Positions 46,478 through 58,400 of a DNA stretch of 64,000 nt are shown piece after piece. The notes beneath the pieces were generated by a model. It saw only the letters and a list, made by a program, of their open reading frames with translations. It searched no databases and was not told the DNA's origin. Source of the stretch: Leptobrachium leishanense (Eukaryota; Chordata; Amphibia; Anura; Megophryidae); contig CM019065.1 in assembly GCA_009667805.1 (NCBI GenBank), positions 21,541,822-21,605,821 on the forward strand, written 5' to 3'. The position numbers and the translations under genes are program-made. Each line of letters opens with the position of its first letter. The stretch's first letter is position 1.

Positions 46478-49400
46478 CTGAAAAGAAAATTATGTGGGAA
46501 AAACGTGATCAGACTTGTCATGTTTACACTGCCACTTTTGAATGTATAATGTGATGATGTCTTTCCATCCATTAGCTACCCCAACACAAGATGGTATGGC
46601 AGAAGAATCAAAATCAATGTTGGGCATATTATTAACTTGTAGACATGTGCACAGCGTTTTTTCCATTTAGGTTCGTTTCTGGTTTTTTTTGGCCCTTTAT
46701 TTTTTCTTTTCGAGTCATTTCAGGTCATTTGAATCAGTTTTTTTTCATTCCAGGTCGTTTGTTATTTTTCCGCGATTCATAATGTCAGACAGATCCGGAA
46801 TTTTGGATGCCCAGGTATCGTTTTCAAGTCACTTCGGTTTCCATTTTATGGGTTATTTCATTTTTCGGATCACTTCGTTTTTCATTTTTATGCGTAATCT
46901 AGTATTTTTAGGCGATTCTTAGTTTTGTCGGCCGATATATTGTTTTTCGGGTTACTTCATTTTCCTTTTTTATTTATTATTCTAAATTCGGGGGTTGATT
47001 TGTATTTTGTTTTTATGAGTTATTTATTCTTTTTTTAGTTATTTTGGAATGTGAAATGGATTGCTATCAGTAAAATGAAAATACCAGCCGTCAACAGTTT
47101 ATTTTTTTTACTGCAAAAAAAGTTTCTTTACTTATTTATTTTTTTAGCATTTTTTAGGCATTTTTGGGGATTTTTTGTGTGAAATTTAAAGTTTCCTAAT
47201 TTATTTTAAAGAAACAAGTCTTTTTTCCCACTAAAAAATATTACAATTTTTATTAAATATTTATTAAACAGTTTATTTTTTTCTCTATTTATTTTTTATG
47301 ATTTTTTAGAAAATGTTATTGTTCCTATTCCTAATTTATTTTAAAACAAGGATTTTTTCTGTTCTGCAATGAATTGAGCAGATACAATGTTTCAACACCA
47401 TGGTGAGCTCTATAGCTGTCCATGGTGCTGAACTGCTGATCTGAAAATCCAGGGTTATTCAGAGAAAGGTGAAAATCAGGAGAATTGTCAGGAAAGGAGA
47501 ACAATTTAGGCCAAATAGCCGATTTGTAAAGTGAGATAAATGTGACAATTTTTATGGTTTGGCTATTTTGGCCTAGAATTTTCACTTCTCCAGTCATTCT
47601 CCTGCGTTTCACCTTTCTTTGAATAGAGCTGATTGTATTCATTGAATATGTTTCAGCACCATGGTGAACTCCATAGCTCTCAATGGACCTGAAACATTTT
47701 CAATGTATACTATGTTTCAGATCAGCAGTACAGCACAAAGGACAGCTACTGTGCTCGCTATGCTCCTGAAACACATTCAATGAATACTATCAGGGTTGTT
47801 CAAAAAGTCACTGCACGTTCAGTGACCTTTCGTTCCCTGCACTTCGGGGTTATTCGGCGATTCTAGTTCGCCGACCCGATGGTGTATTCAGCAAGCACAT
47901 CAGGGTCCCCTGTAGTGCAGGGAAAACCAGCCGCAAACCTGCAGAACGCTCACCGAACACTCACCGAAAACACACAGAAAGCGCCACAAAAACCGCACCG
48001 AACATGCCGGAAAAATCAGACTAGCCACTGATCTCAGTGCAGAGCAGCCGCCAGAATAACCTGGCAAGCAGACGAATAAGGTGAAAAAAAAAGAGTACAC
48101 TTGAAAGATTGAAATTTGAAACGCTGATAATAATGATAATATTATAATAATGATAATAAAAAGGTATGTTAAGGAAAAATGAAAAAACTTTTTAAAAAGA
48201 ATAAAAAGCTGAAAAAAAATGTTGCCTAAAAAATATCGAAAATTGCCTAAAAAATCTAGAAATAAAGTGACTCTTTACAGCAGAAAAAATAATAAATGGT
48301 TTATTAGATATTGGATTAAAACAGGAATATTTTTAACATTGAAGCATATGCGATACACCTGAATAAACTTGTCAAATGAAACCACCAAACAGCAGGGCAA
48401 TTCGGTAATTTTTCCCTGCTGTTGGTGTTATTAATAGACAAACCATTGCTTCTCTATGGGGGATTTCACTGCCCCCGAACAGGCACTATACGTGCAGGCA
48501 ATTTGCCAGAATCTGGCAAACTCTGGAAAAAGCCTGCCACGCAGGCGAAACGCGTTGAGTGTGTCCTGATGTTTATATGATTTTAACTGTTTGGGATGCC
48601 TTCAAATCCCCTGTCTGTTTGAGGTGCCTTCATATCCCTGTCTTTTTCAGTTTTTTTGTGGTCCCCTTTGGGAATAATGAGTCTATGCACAAGATGGCGT
48701 GGTTAATTTGATACTTTGATGTATATTTGTTGTTGTACCATCAAAATTGGTGTTGAGATTTTTTTAATATAATTTTTTTTTTTTTTCCGTTATGATTCTC
48801 TCTCCTATATATATGGTCATAAGGTGTAATTACTGGATGGCGTGTGTATGCCAAGTGACACATATGCAATTATAATGACACATATGCCATCTGACACATA
48901 TGCATTTATAATGACCTTACAGTAGGGGGATAGCTAATATTGTTGGCTTTTGATTAATATAACCACATGAGCAAATTTTCTTTAAAACTATTTCTGCTTT
49001 GTATGAATTTCAGCACCATTATTTTAGTTTCTAAGAGTCTCCATCTATCACTACATGCTGTGTTATATTCTCTCCACATACGATATTCTCCAATCTATGT
49101 ATTTTTTTCAGCATGTGTATTTATGGGTTTGATTATTTACCCCCGCAATAACTTGTGTATTTTTGGGGACCCACATCCCCTCTATTAGCAATCCATGCAA
49201 ATTTTGTATTGGATTACTATATGGTTGTTTTTGGTTTCCGGTTACATTTCGGCCACATTTCGGATTTCTCTGAATAACCTCCCTATGCTTCAGATCACCA
49301 ATTCAGCACCATAGACAGCCGTCAACGGTTCTAAAATTTCACCAAAAAAAGGCAGAAAAATGTCTAAAAAGTCTTAAAATATATATAAAAAAAACAAAAT

Positions 49401-52400
49401 TACTTTTTTCTGCAAGTGAAAACAATAAATGGTTTAAGAAATATTTTATAAAAATGCAATTTTATTTTTACAATGAAACCTATTTGAAAAAGCCTACTTT
49501 ACTTAAAATATTTTAGGAAACTTAAAATTTCACCCAACAAATCCTGAAAAATGCCTTAAAAACCCTAAGGCTGGGGTCAGACGAGCGTGATTTCTACGGA
49601 CTGTACGTCCGTGCAGTACGGACATCGTCAGTACGGATGACGCAGTAGTGGTCACACAGTCCGTTTTTTCACTGAAGTTATTTTTTGACGGATGTAGGAG
49701 GGGAAAATAAATTACAATGAAAAAACATTCTGTCCGTCAAAAATGCTGGACGTATAAATGCAGTCCGTCTGACCTCGCTCCATCACTCACACACAAAGCT
49801 ATGCAGACGTTGTGGACGTGGCGCACTCCGCACGTCCGTTCTAGCAGTATTACGTTCTTGCCTAACCTGCGTCCGTTTGCCGCGGCCGTTGTGCGTCCGC
49901 AGTTCAGTGCGGACGTACTTCATGTGTCAGGCTCCAATGGACTTACTTTCATGCTATCACGGACGTACTTTAAGGCGCAATCACGGACGTGAACACTACG
50001 CTCGTCTGACCCCAGCCTTAAACATACACAAAATTACTTTTTGCTGTAAGTTAAAAAAATAAACGGTTTAAGAAATATTTAATAAAAAACATATTTTTAA
50101 CATTGAAACCTATAGGCGAATCTTACAGGTTTCAATGTTTTAAAAATGTACCTGTTTTTATTACTTTGAACTTATTTTGCCCCATTTTAATTAGTTTTGG
50201 GTCATTTTTTTGGCGTTTTTTTCATTTTGGATCATTCTGTTCCGTTGGAATCTCAGACAGCCGATATTTCGTTTTTCGGAAACGTAAAAAATAACCAAAA
50301 CTGGTGATTTTCGTCCGAATTTCAATTTGTGATGAAACGAAATGCACATGTCTATTAACTTGCCTGTTTGATTGGCGATCTCTCCTTGTGGACATGGAAC
50401 ACATTGGAAGCAGCAAATAGGTTCTCCTCTCCTGGCTGCCTTCCAAAACCCAGGGGGGCAGCTTTGACTGCAGACTGAGATAGGGACCTAAAGTGAAAAA
50501 TAGAGACTATTTTCACACTTACACACGCAATAAATACTGGGAGGCTAGTGTCACTCACACTTATTGCCCTTATTCAGAAACTATACAAGAACAATGACCA
50601 ACCTATATGTAAAAGCAATGGACCTGTTCCAATGGAGCTGTTAACATTAACAAATTAATTGTTATCTTGCTTGTGGTAGCGCTCATGATGTATTCTTAGT
50701 GACTGCTGGTCTAGCTTACTGTACATTTACTCCTCTTTTGTATACTCTGCACAAGAAGCACAAATGTATTGGGAGTCTGACAAAAAATTAAACAATCTGC
50801 CCCATTTGTGGCTGCATAAATATAAAAATTACAAGCTCCAAATTCCTTCTACGAAGTGATTTTTACATAAAAAAGACTCTCCATTACTTAGAGGTCTATT
50901 CTTCATTAGGGGAAACTATCAGTTGCTCAATCTTGAGGCAAAACAAAGGACATGGAAAAGAAAGAATTCTCCATTGTATTTTCACCAGTACTGCTCAATC
51001 CTGCAAGATCATGTGTTCTTTGGACTCTGGCTGCCATTGGTATTGTATAATCTAACAATGACACCACTGCCTGAATGTCACGGATCCCCCTGATTACTAT
51101 AGTGGTGGTCCCTGTACGCAGGTCACTCTCTAACCTTCCGATCCTTAGAGTGGTCGGTACGACTAGACAGACTACTAGAAGGGCAGTACAGAACACATAC
51201 AAGAGAGACGTCACGGATCCCTCTGCTATCTGGCTAGTGGTCCCTATACGCAGGACACTCTCTACCCTTCCGATCCTTAGAGTGGTCGGCACGACTAGAC
51301 AGACACAGAATGATACACAAGAACTAGAATAGTTAACTCCTCCCAAGACCCTAACAATACAAGGGGTGGTCTGATGTGTGCTTGGGGTGCCACACAGACT
51401 GACCTCAATACCAGAATAGAGGAGTAAAGTCAATACCAGGAGTATTTCACAGAATCGTTGATTTGCCAATACCAGGGGTCATGCACAGAATCGTTAGTTT
51501 GCCAATGCCAAGGGTCATGCACAGAATCGTTAGTTTGCCAATGCCAAGGGTCATACACAGAATCGTTAGTTTGCCAATGCCAAGGGTCATACACAGAATC
51601 GTTAGTTTGCCAATGCCAAGGGTCGTACACAGAATCGTTAGTTTGCCAATGCCAAGGGTCATGCACAGAATCGTTAGTTTGCCAATGCCAGGGGTCATAC
51701 ACAGAATAGTCAATAATATTGTAACAGTATACAAGAGCTCTGCGGGAAGTAACTACCACGTCAGGGCACCGGCTTCTCTGAGAGTCTGGGCTTTAAACCC
51801 GGCGGGTCCGCGCCAGCCCGCCAGGCCCCGCCCCCCGGCGTCCCCACGTGTGCGGAAGCGACCGCAATATCACTCGGCGCCTGGCCAGCGAGCAGCGAGG
51901 AAGCTGCTGCCAGGCGCCGGGGGGGTGCGGGGGCCAACGTGACAGAACCCCCCCTCTACGGGCGGCCACTGGACGACCCCCAGGGGCGCGGGGATGAGCC
52001 AAATAAAAAGCCCTCACCAACCGAGGAGCATGAACCTCAGTAGCCGGAAGCCAAGAGCGATCCTCCGGACCGTAGCCCACCCAGTCAACCAAGTACTGAA
52101 GGACCCCCCTAGAAACCCTGGCGTCCAGAATGGCTTCAACTTCAAACTCCTCCTCGCCCTCCACAGAGACCGGAGGAGGGGGGACACGGGCCTTGGTGTA
52201 CCGATTACACAAGAGTGGTTTCAAAAGGCTCACGTGGAACACATTGTGTATCCTGATATGGGAGGGCAGTGCCAAAGCATAGGAGACCGGATTGATTCGC
52301 CGCAGAATCTTATAGGGCCCTATGTATCTGGGTGCCAGTTTCATGGAGGGTACTAAAAGCTTGATGTTCCGTGAAGAAAGCCAAACCCTGTCCCCACTTG

Positions 52401-55400
52401 ATACACGGGTGCCGGCCTCCTGTGTCTGTCGGCCTTGATCTTCTGGGTAACACTACTATCCTCCAGTGCCCGTTTAACCCTTCCCCAAGTTTCTTTTAAT
52501 GACACTAAATGCTCATCCAGAGCAGGAATCGCGGTATCAGGAAACGTAGCAGGGAGCACGGGAGGATCAAAACCGTAAACAGTGAAGAAAGGGGAATGTC
52601 CTGTGGCTTCGCTTACTGCACTGTTCAAGGCATACTCTGCCCACGGTATCAGGTCTGACCAGTTATCTTGTCGTTCGGATATAAAGCACCTGAGATATTT
52701 CTCTATATTTTGGTTGGCTCGTTCCGCTGCCCCGTTGGTCTGGGGGTGATAGGCCGAAGAGAAGGATAGGTCTATCCCCACACTCTTGCAAAACCCTTTC
52801 CAGAATCTGGAGACGAATTGGGTCCCCCTATCCGAGACAATCCCAAGAGGAATACCGTGTAAGCGGACCACATTGGAAATAAAAATGGGCACCAGTTCGG
52901 CTGCCGAAGGAAGTTTCCGAAGAGGAATATAGTGACCCATTTTGGAGAATCGATCTATGACCGTGAGTATTACAGTATTCCCTCTTGACTCGGGTAACTC
53001 TACTATAAAATCCATAGCTAAATGCGACCATGGTCGTTCGGGGATTGGCAGAGGCTGGAGTAAACCAATGGGCGCTGTTTGGGGACTTTTATGTCTTGTG
53101 CACACCTCGCACACGGTTATGTAATCTTTAACATCACGGCGCACCGTGGGCCACCAGAGGAGTTTACGTATGCTAGACACTGTTTTGGTGATCCCCATGT
53201 GCCCAGAGGTTTTGTTATCATGATACAGTTTTAATACTTCTTCTCTTTCGTTCTCAGGTACAAAGAGTTTCGCAGGAGGTCTCCCCCCAGGAGCTGTACC
53301 CTGGGCGGTCTGCAATCTCAACATCAGAGGAGACGAGACACTAATCGTGGTAAGAGCTATAATTCTTTCCTGGGGTACAATGGGATGCTGATCTTGGATG
53401 TTATGTTCGTAGGATTCGTACTGTCTTGACAATGCGTCTGCTTTAATGTTTCTTGACCCAGGTCTATATGTGAGGACGAAATTAAAGCTGGAAAGAAACA
53501 ATGACCATCTCGCCTGTCTGGCATTCAACCGTTTAGCGTCTCCAATGTACGTGAGATTCTTATGATCGGTTATGATGACAATGGGGTCCCTAGACCCCTC
53601 CAATAAGTATCTCCACTCCGTCAAGGCTGCGATTACTGCTAACAACTCTCTATTTCCGATATCATAGTTCCTTTCTGCCGGGGACAACTTTCGGGAATAG
53701 AAGCCGCATGGATGCAAGGGTTTGTCGGGTGCCTCCCTTTGGGACAAGACTGCACCAAGACCTAGCTCGGAGGCGTCAACTTCAACCTGGAAAGGCAGAG
53801 CCGGATCAGGATGTCGGAGAACAGGGGCAGTAGTGAATGCCTGTTTAAGTGCCTCAAAGGCTTGACTGGCCTGGGGTGTCCATTTCTGATTCACCAGCCC
53901 TTTTTTAGTCATAGCCGTGAGGGGAGCTACCAAGGCCGAAAAGTTTTTAATGAACCTCCGGTAGTAATTAGTAAACCCCAGAAACCTCTGGATGGCTTTA
54001 AGCCCTTGGGGTAAAGGCCAGTCAAGAATCGCTGAGAGTTTTTTAGGATCCATTTGGAAACCCTCAGGGGTTATTATATACCCAAGAAAGTGCACTGTCT
54101 CTATGTCGAATAAGCATTTCTCTAGCTTACAGTATAACCCAGCCCTCAATAGTCTCTTCAACACTTGTTTCACGTGGGCGTGATGAGTTCCCTTATCAGG
54201 AGAGTATATCAGGATGTCGTCCAGATATACTATAACGAACGTTTGCAGAAAGTCCCTTAGGGTGTCGTTTATGAGGTCCTGGAAAACGGCTGGCGCATTG
54301 CATAACCCAAAGGGCATCACCAGGTATTCATAATGCCCGCTACGTGTATTAAAAGCCGTTTTCCATTCGTGCCCCTTCTTAACCCTGACCAGGTTGTATG
54401 CTCCGCGTAAATCAAGTTTAGTATAAATACGGGCCCCTTTTAAACGGTCGAACAATTCTGTTATAAGAGGTATTGGATATGCATTTCTTATGGTAATCCT
54501 ATTCAAACCTCTATAATCGATGCAAGGTCGCAGGTCACCCTCTTTTTTGGAAACAAAAAAGAAACCTGCTCCTGCTGGAGAGGAGGATCGTCTGATGAAT
54601 CCTCGCTCTAGATTCTCTCTTATATATTCCTCCATAATGTCGTTTTCCTTTTGTGACAAAGGGTATACGTGTCCTCTAGGAGGCATAGTACCAGGGAGTA
54701 ACTCTATAGCACAGTCATAAGGACGATGCGGTGGTAGGACCTCAGTCCTGGTTTTAGAGAACACCTCCTTTAGCGCCATATAACATTCAGGGACTTCAGT
54801 GGACAAAGGAGGTGCTGTGGCAATATTGAGGCTACCAATCACATCAACCCTGCCCAGGCACTTTGACTGGCAACTAGGACCCCAACACTTTATATCTCGC
54901 TGGGCCCAGTCAATCACCGGGTTATGTTCCGTTAACCATGGGAACCCTAGAACGACAGGACAGGAGGGAGAGTCGATAACCTGGAATCGTATGATTTCAC
55001 GGTGCAGAACTCCTGTAGTCATGCACACATCGATAGTGTCGTGAGTGATATGGGGACATGACAGGGGTTTCCCGTCTATGGCTTCTACCATAAGAGGCCT
55101 CTCCTTCAGAACTAGAGGTAAGAGGTGGTTGGCGGCAAAACATCTATCCATAAAATTACCTGAGGCTCCAGAGTCTAGGAACGCCTCAGACTCGAGGTGA
55201 ACCCCCTCCCAGGTGAGGGAGATGGGTAACAGAATCCGAGTTTTTTTTTTCTCATCATCCACAAAGGAGGCATACAGAGAACCAATAACCTGGGTATTAA
55301 CTGTTTTTTGACCTGATTTGCCACTCTCACCCCTGCTACCCCTGGGTCTCTGAGGACATTGAAGGCGGAAATGATCTGCCCCGGCACAATAAAAACAGAG

Positions 55401-58400
55401 CCCCCTTTCTCTCCTGTGAGCTCTCTCTGCCTCTGAAATACCCGTTTTACCTATCTGCATGGGTTCAATGGCCGGTACATCGGTCTTAACGGTCTCCAGG
55501 TTACCTGATGCAGTGGTATGCCTGGGTACTAAGGGTAAAGGAGGCAGGACCCTTCTGGGTCTATCTCTGGGGTGTCTCCTTTCCCTGATTTGATCGTCCA
55601 TGGCAATGCAGAAATCAACCAAATGATCCAGATGTTCTGGTAATTTTAAGGGAGCCAATTCAAACATAAACGCCTCGTTCAGACCTTCGGTAAAGGCCAG
55701 TGTTAAAACGTCGTTCGGCCAGTGTACCTCAGAAGACAAAGTCTTAAACTCAATGGCATAGTCGGAGACCCTCCTATTACCCTGTTTGATGTGAAACAGG
55801 GATCTACCCGCATTGGTAGCCCTCCTAGAGGGATCAAAGGTACGCTTTAACTCGGAGGTAAAACCCTCATAGTCATAAATGATGGGTTTCTTGTTCTCCC
55901 ACAAGGGCGTGGCCCACAATAAAGCTTTTTCGGTCAAGTGATTAATCAGATAGCCTACTTTGGCTTTATCAGACATACAGGACCCTGGATTGTTTTCGAA
56001 CAAGATCTCGAGTTGGGTCAGAAAGCCCCGGCATAAGTTTGGCGTTCCATCATAACGTACGGGTGCCTTCATACTGAGCCTACAACCCTCGAGAGCGGCC
56101 GAACTGACCCTAGGCACTACTGGGTCTGGAGGGCTTGCAGTTCCAGAACTGGATCGGTTTAGCAGGGTTTGCAGGGCAAGAGCAATCTGGTCCATCCTAT
56201 GGTCCTGCTCTTCTTGTCTGGCTGCAATACGTGTCAACTGATTAGAGAGGTCTGCGGGATCCATTGGCCCTGACGTAATGTCACGGATCCCCCTGATTAC
56301 TATAGTGGTGGTCCCTGTACGCAGGTCACTCTCTAACCTTCCGATCCTTAGAGTGGTCGGTACGACTAGACAGACTACTAGAAGGGCAGTACAGAACACA
56401 TACAAGAGAGACGTCACGGATCCCTCTGCTATCTGGCTAGTGGTCCCTATACGCAGGACACTCTCTACCCTTCCGATCCTTAGAGTGGTCGGCACGACTA
56501 GACAGACACAGAATGATACACAAGAACTAGAATAGTTAACTCCTCCCAAGACCCTAACAATACAAGGGGTGGTCTGATGTGTGCTTGGGGTGCCACACAG
56601 ACTGACCTCAATACCAGAATAGAGGAGTAAAGTCAATACCAGGAGTATTTCACAGAATCGTTGATTTGCCAATACCAGGGGTCATGCACAGAATCGTTAG
56701 TTTGCCAATGCCAAGGGTCATGCACAGAATCGTTAGTTTGCCAATGCCAAGGGTCGTACACAGAATCGTTAGTTTGCCAATGCCAAGGGTCGTACACAGA
56801 ATCGTTAGTTTGCCAATGCCAAGGGTCGTACACAGAATCGTTAGTTTGCCAATGCCAAGGGTCATGCACAGAATCGTTAGTTTGCCAATGCCAGGGGTCA
56901 TACACAGAATAGTCAATAATATTGTAACAGTATACAAGAGCTCTGCGGGAAGTAACTACCACGTCAGGGCACCGGCTTCTCTGAGAGTCTGGGCTTTAAA
57001 CCCGGCGGGTCCGCGCCAGCCCGCCAGGCCCCGCCCCCCGGCGTCCCCACGTGTGCGGAAGCGACCGCAATATCACTCGGCGCCTGGCCAGCGAGCAGCG
57101 AGGAAGCTGCTGCCAGGCGCCGGGGGGGTGCGGGGGCCAACGTGACACTGTATTCATTAGCGCCTCCCTAAAATTATATGTTGAACCACACTGCTAATAT
57201 GTATTAGCTAATTCATAATTCAGTCGGTATTACAGACTAAGCTTTTCTAAGCTTTTTGTTTTGGTCCAGGTTCGGCCCAGAATAGGGGCCTATATGTTTA
57301 CAGAAAAAAAAAAACCTACGCAAGAAGACATTTGGGTTCTGTGTCATTCCCAACTTTAAAGACTCAAAATCATATTGAATGGATTAGCCTTTCCCCTGAC
57401 ACGTGATCGACCAACCAAGAAGAACAGCTCCTCAGAAAACTCCAGCCATTCATCAACACCATTTTCCCTCTGCTCTGCCTTCCCGCCCGCCAGGCCCCAA
57501 CCGCCCTGCTTTTCTGGCTGTACCTGTGTTTCTCCAGAATTCCAAAGGATGGAACTTGTGTTGATGGTGAAGATGTTATTAGGAGGAGCTGCTGTGTCGT
57601 AAATGCCCACCTTGACAAATCTCATATCACCACTAGGACTCAACTGCCAATTCACAATGTCATAGACAGCTGGTGGGTCTCCGTTTCGATCAAAGAAGAT
57701 TTCCTTTCTGCTGCTAAGTCTGAGCCTCATGCTTTTCATATAGTACAGCAGCTGTAACACATTAAATGTAAAGAGTGAATAAATCATATGACAATACAGA
57801 GAAGACTTTTGGTTATTTGAGCTATTATTAAAACAATGGCAAAATCCTCTGAACTAATTCAGCCCTATTCCAACTCAGGGATTAAGCTACTGGCTTGAGC
57901 CATTAATGTCTGTATTGTGTGTGCCGATCGAGACATTGGCTGTCGCCGAACTTGAGTCTGGTGGCAGCCGATGATGCAATTAGAAAATCACAATGTAGGC
58001 GAGTTGATCGCGTCTATGGGCAGACTGCAGGGCATGCTATGCTGGCACGTGGCATTTAGGCCCACCTGTGGTAGGGACAGCATAGAACTCCCCAAGGCAT
58101 CAAAGGTTTAATAGCTCAAGTCACTGCATGCTGTAAGTTAACGTCTCCTAACGAGCTTAATGCCACCAGGTGTTTTATGCCATCACAGTGGTGGGTGGGC
58201 CGGAATGCTTTGTGGTGACATAGCGCACCCTGCCGCTCTCCGGCAACTCCTCTGTCCCACCTCCTTTCCTGGCAGCTGAGTTTCATCATTGACTGCAGGA
58301 GGACTGCTTGACTTCACCCCACTGTGGTCAGGCCCACCTGCCTTGGTATTAAAGGGTTCATTTGTGATCAACCGAAAAAGAACCAGCTGTTCCAGTCTCA

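Larger units (their letters stand above)
46640..50354. mobile_element. hAT-like element 2 (3715 bp) in intron 5 of gene 2
   Basis: Ends TAGACATGTGCAC and gcacatgtcta are inverted. Exact 8-bp duplication ttaacttg at 46632-46639 and 50355-50362. T-rich arms, several nested smaller elements (47450-47631, 47791-49283, 49566-50020), no transposase. Same terminal family as elements 1 and 3. Confidence 0.85.
46478..50363 (-). other. Intron 5 of gene 2, GC-AG type, expanded by a hAT insertion
   Basis: Begins GCAAGT at 50363 and ends ttttcag at 46478-46484. Removing the element and one target-site copy leaves about 160-170 bp, close to the 174 bp of gene 1 intron 5. Confidence 0.75.
51076..57147 (-). 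mobile_element. Ty3/gypsy chromovirus (Tf1/sushi-like), nearly intact, in intron 4 of gene 2
   Basis: Two 869-bp LTRs flank a gag-pol frame and a C-terminal chromodomain. Order on the minus strand: LTR (57147-56279), 14-base leader with self-complementary primer site, gag, protease, reverse transcriptase, RNase H, integrase, chromodomain, polypurine tract, LTR (51944-51076). Host bases ctgaa (51071-51075) and ctgta (57148-57152) look like a 5-bp target duplication with one mismatch. The LTRs differ at only about two positions, so insertion was recent. It has the same orientation as the V2R gene. Confidence 0.92.
56279..57147 (-). repeat. 5' LTR of the chromovirus
   Basis: Same length and sequence as 51076-51944 apart from two A/G changes in the third and fourth 36-bp repeats. 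The GC-rich first ~175 bases in the sense direction (57147-56972) would be U3. Confidence 0.93.

Noticed and set aside
51450..51707. Regular 36-bp repeats that might suggest a CRISPR array
   Set aside because: No unique spacers between repeats, and they lie in an LTR of a eukaryotic retroelement.
56265..56672. Upstream start for gag-pol within the LTR (MANQRFCEIL...)
   Set aside because: The same frame occurs in the other LTR without gag, it would precede the LTR end, and the ATG at 56264 directly after the leader is the natural start.
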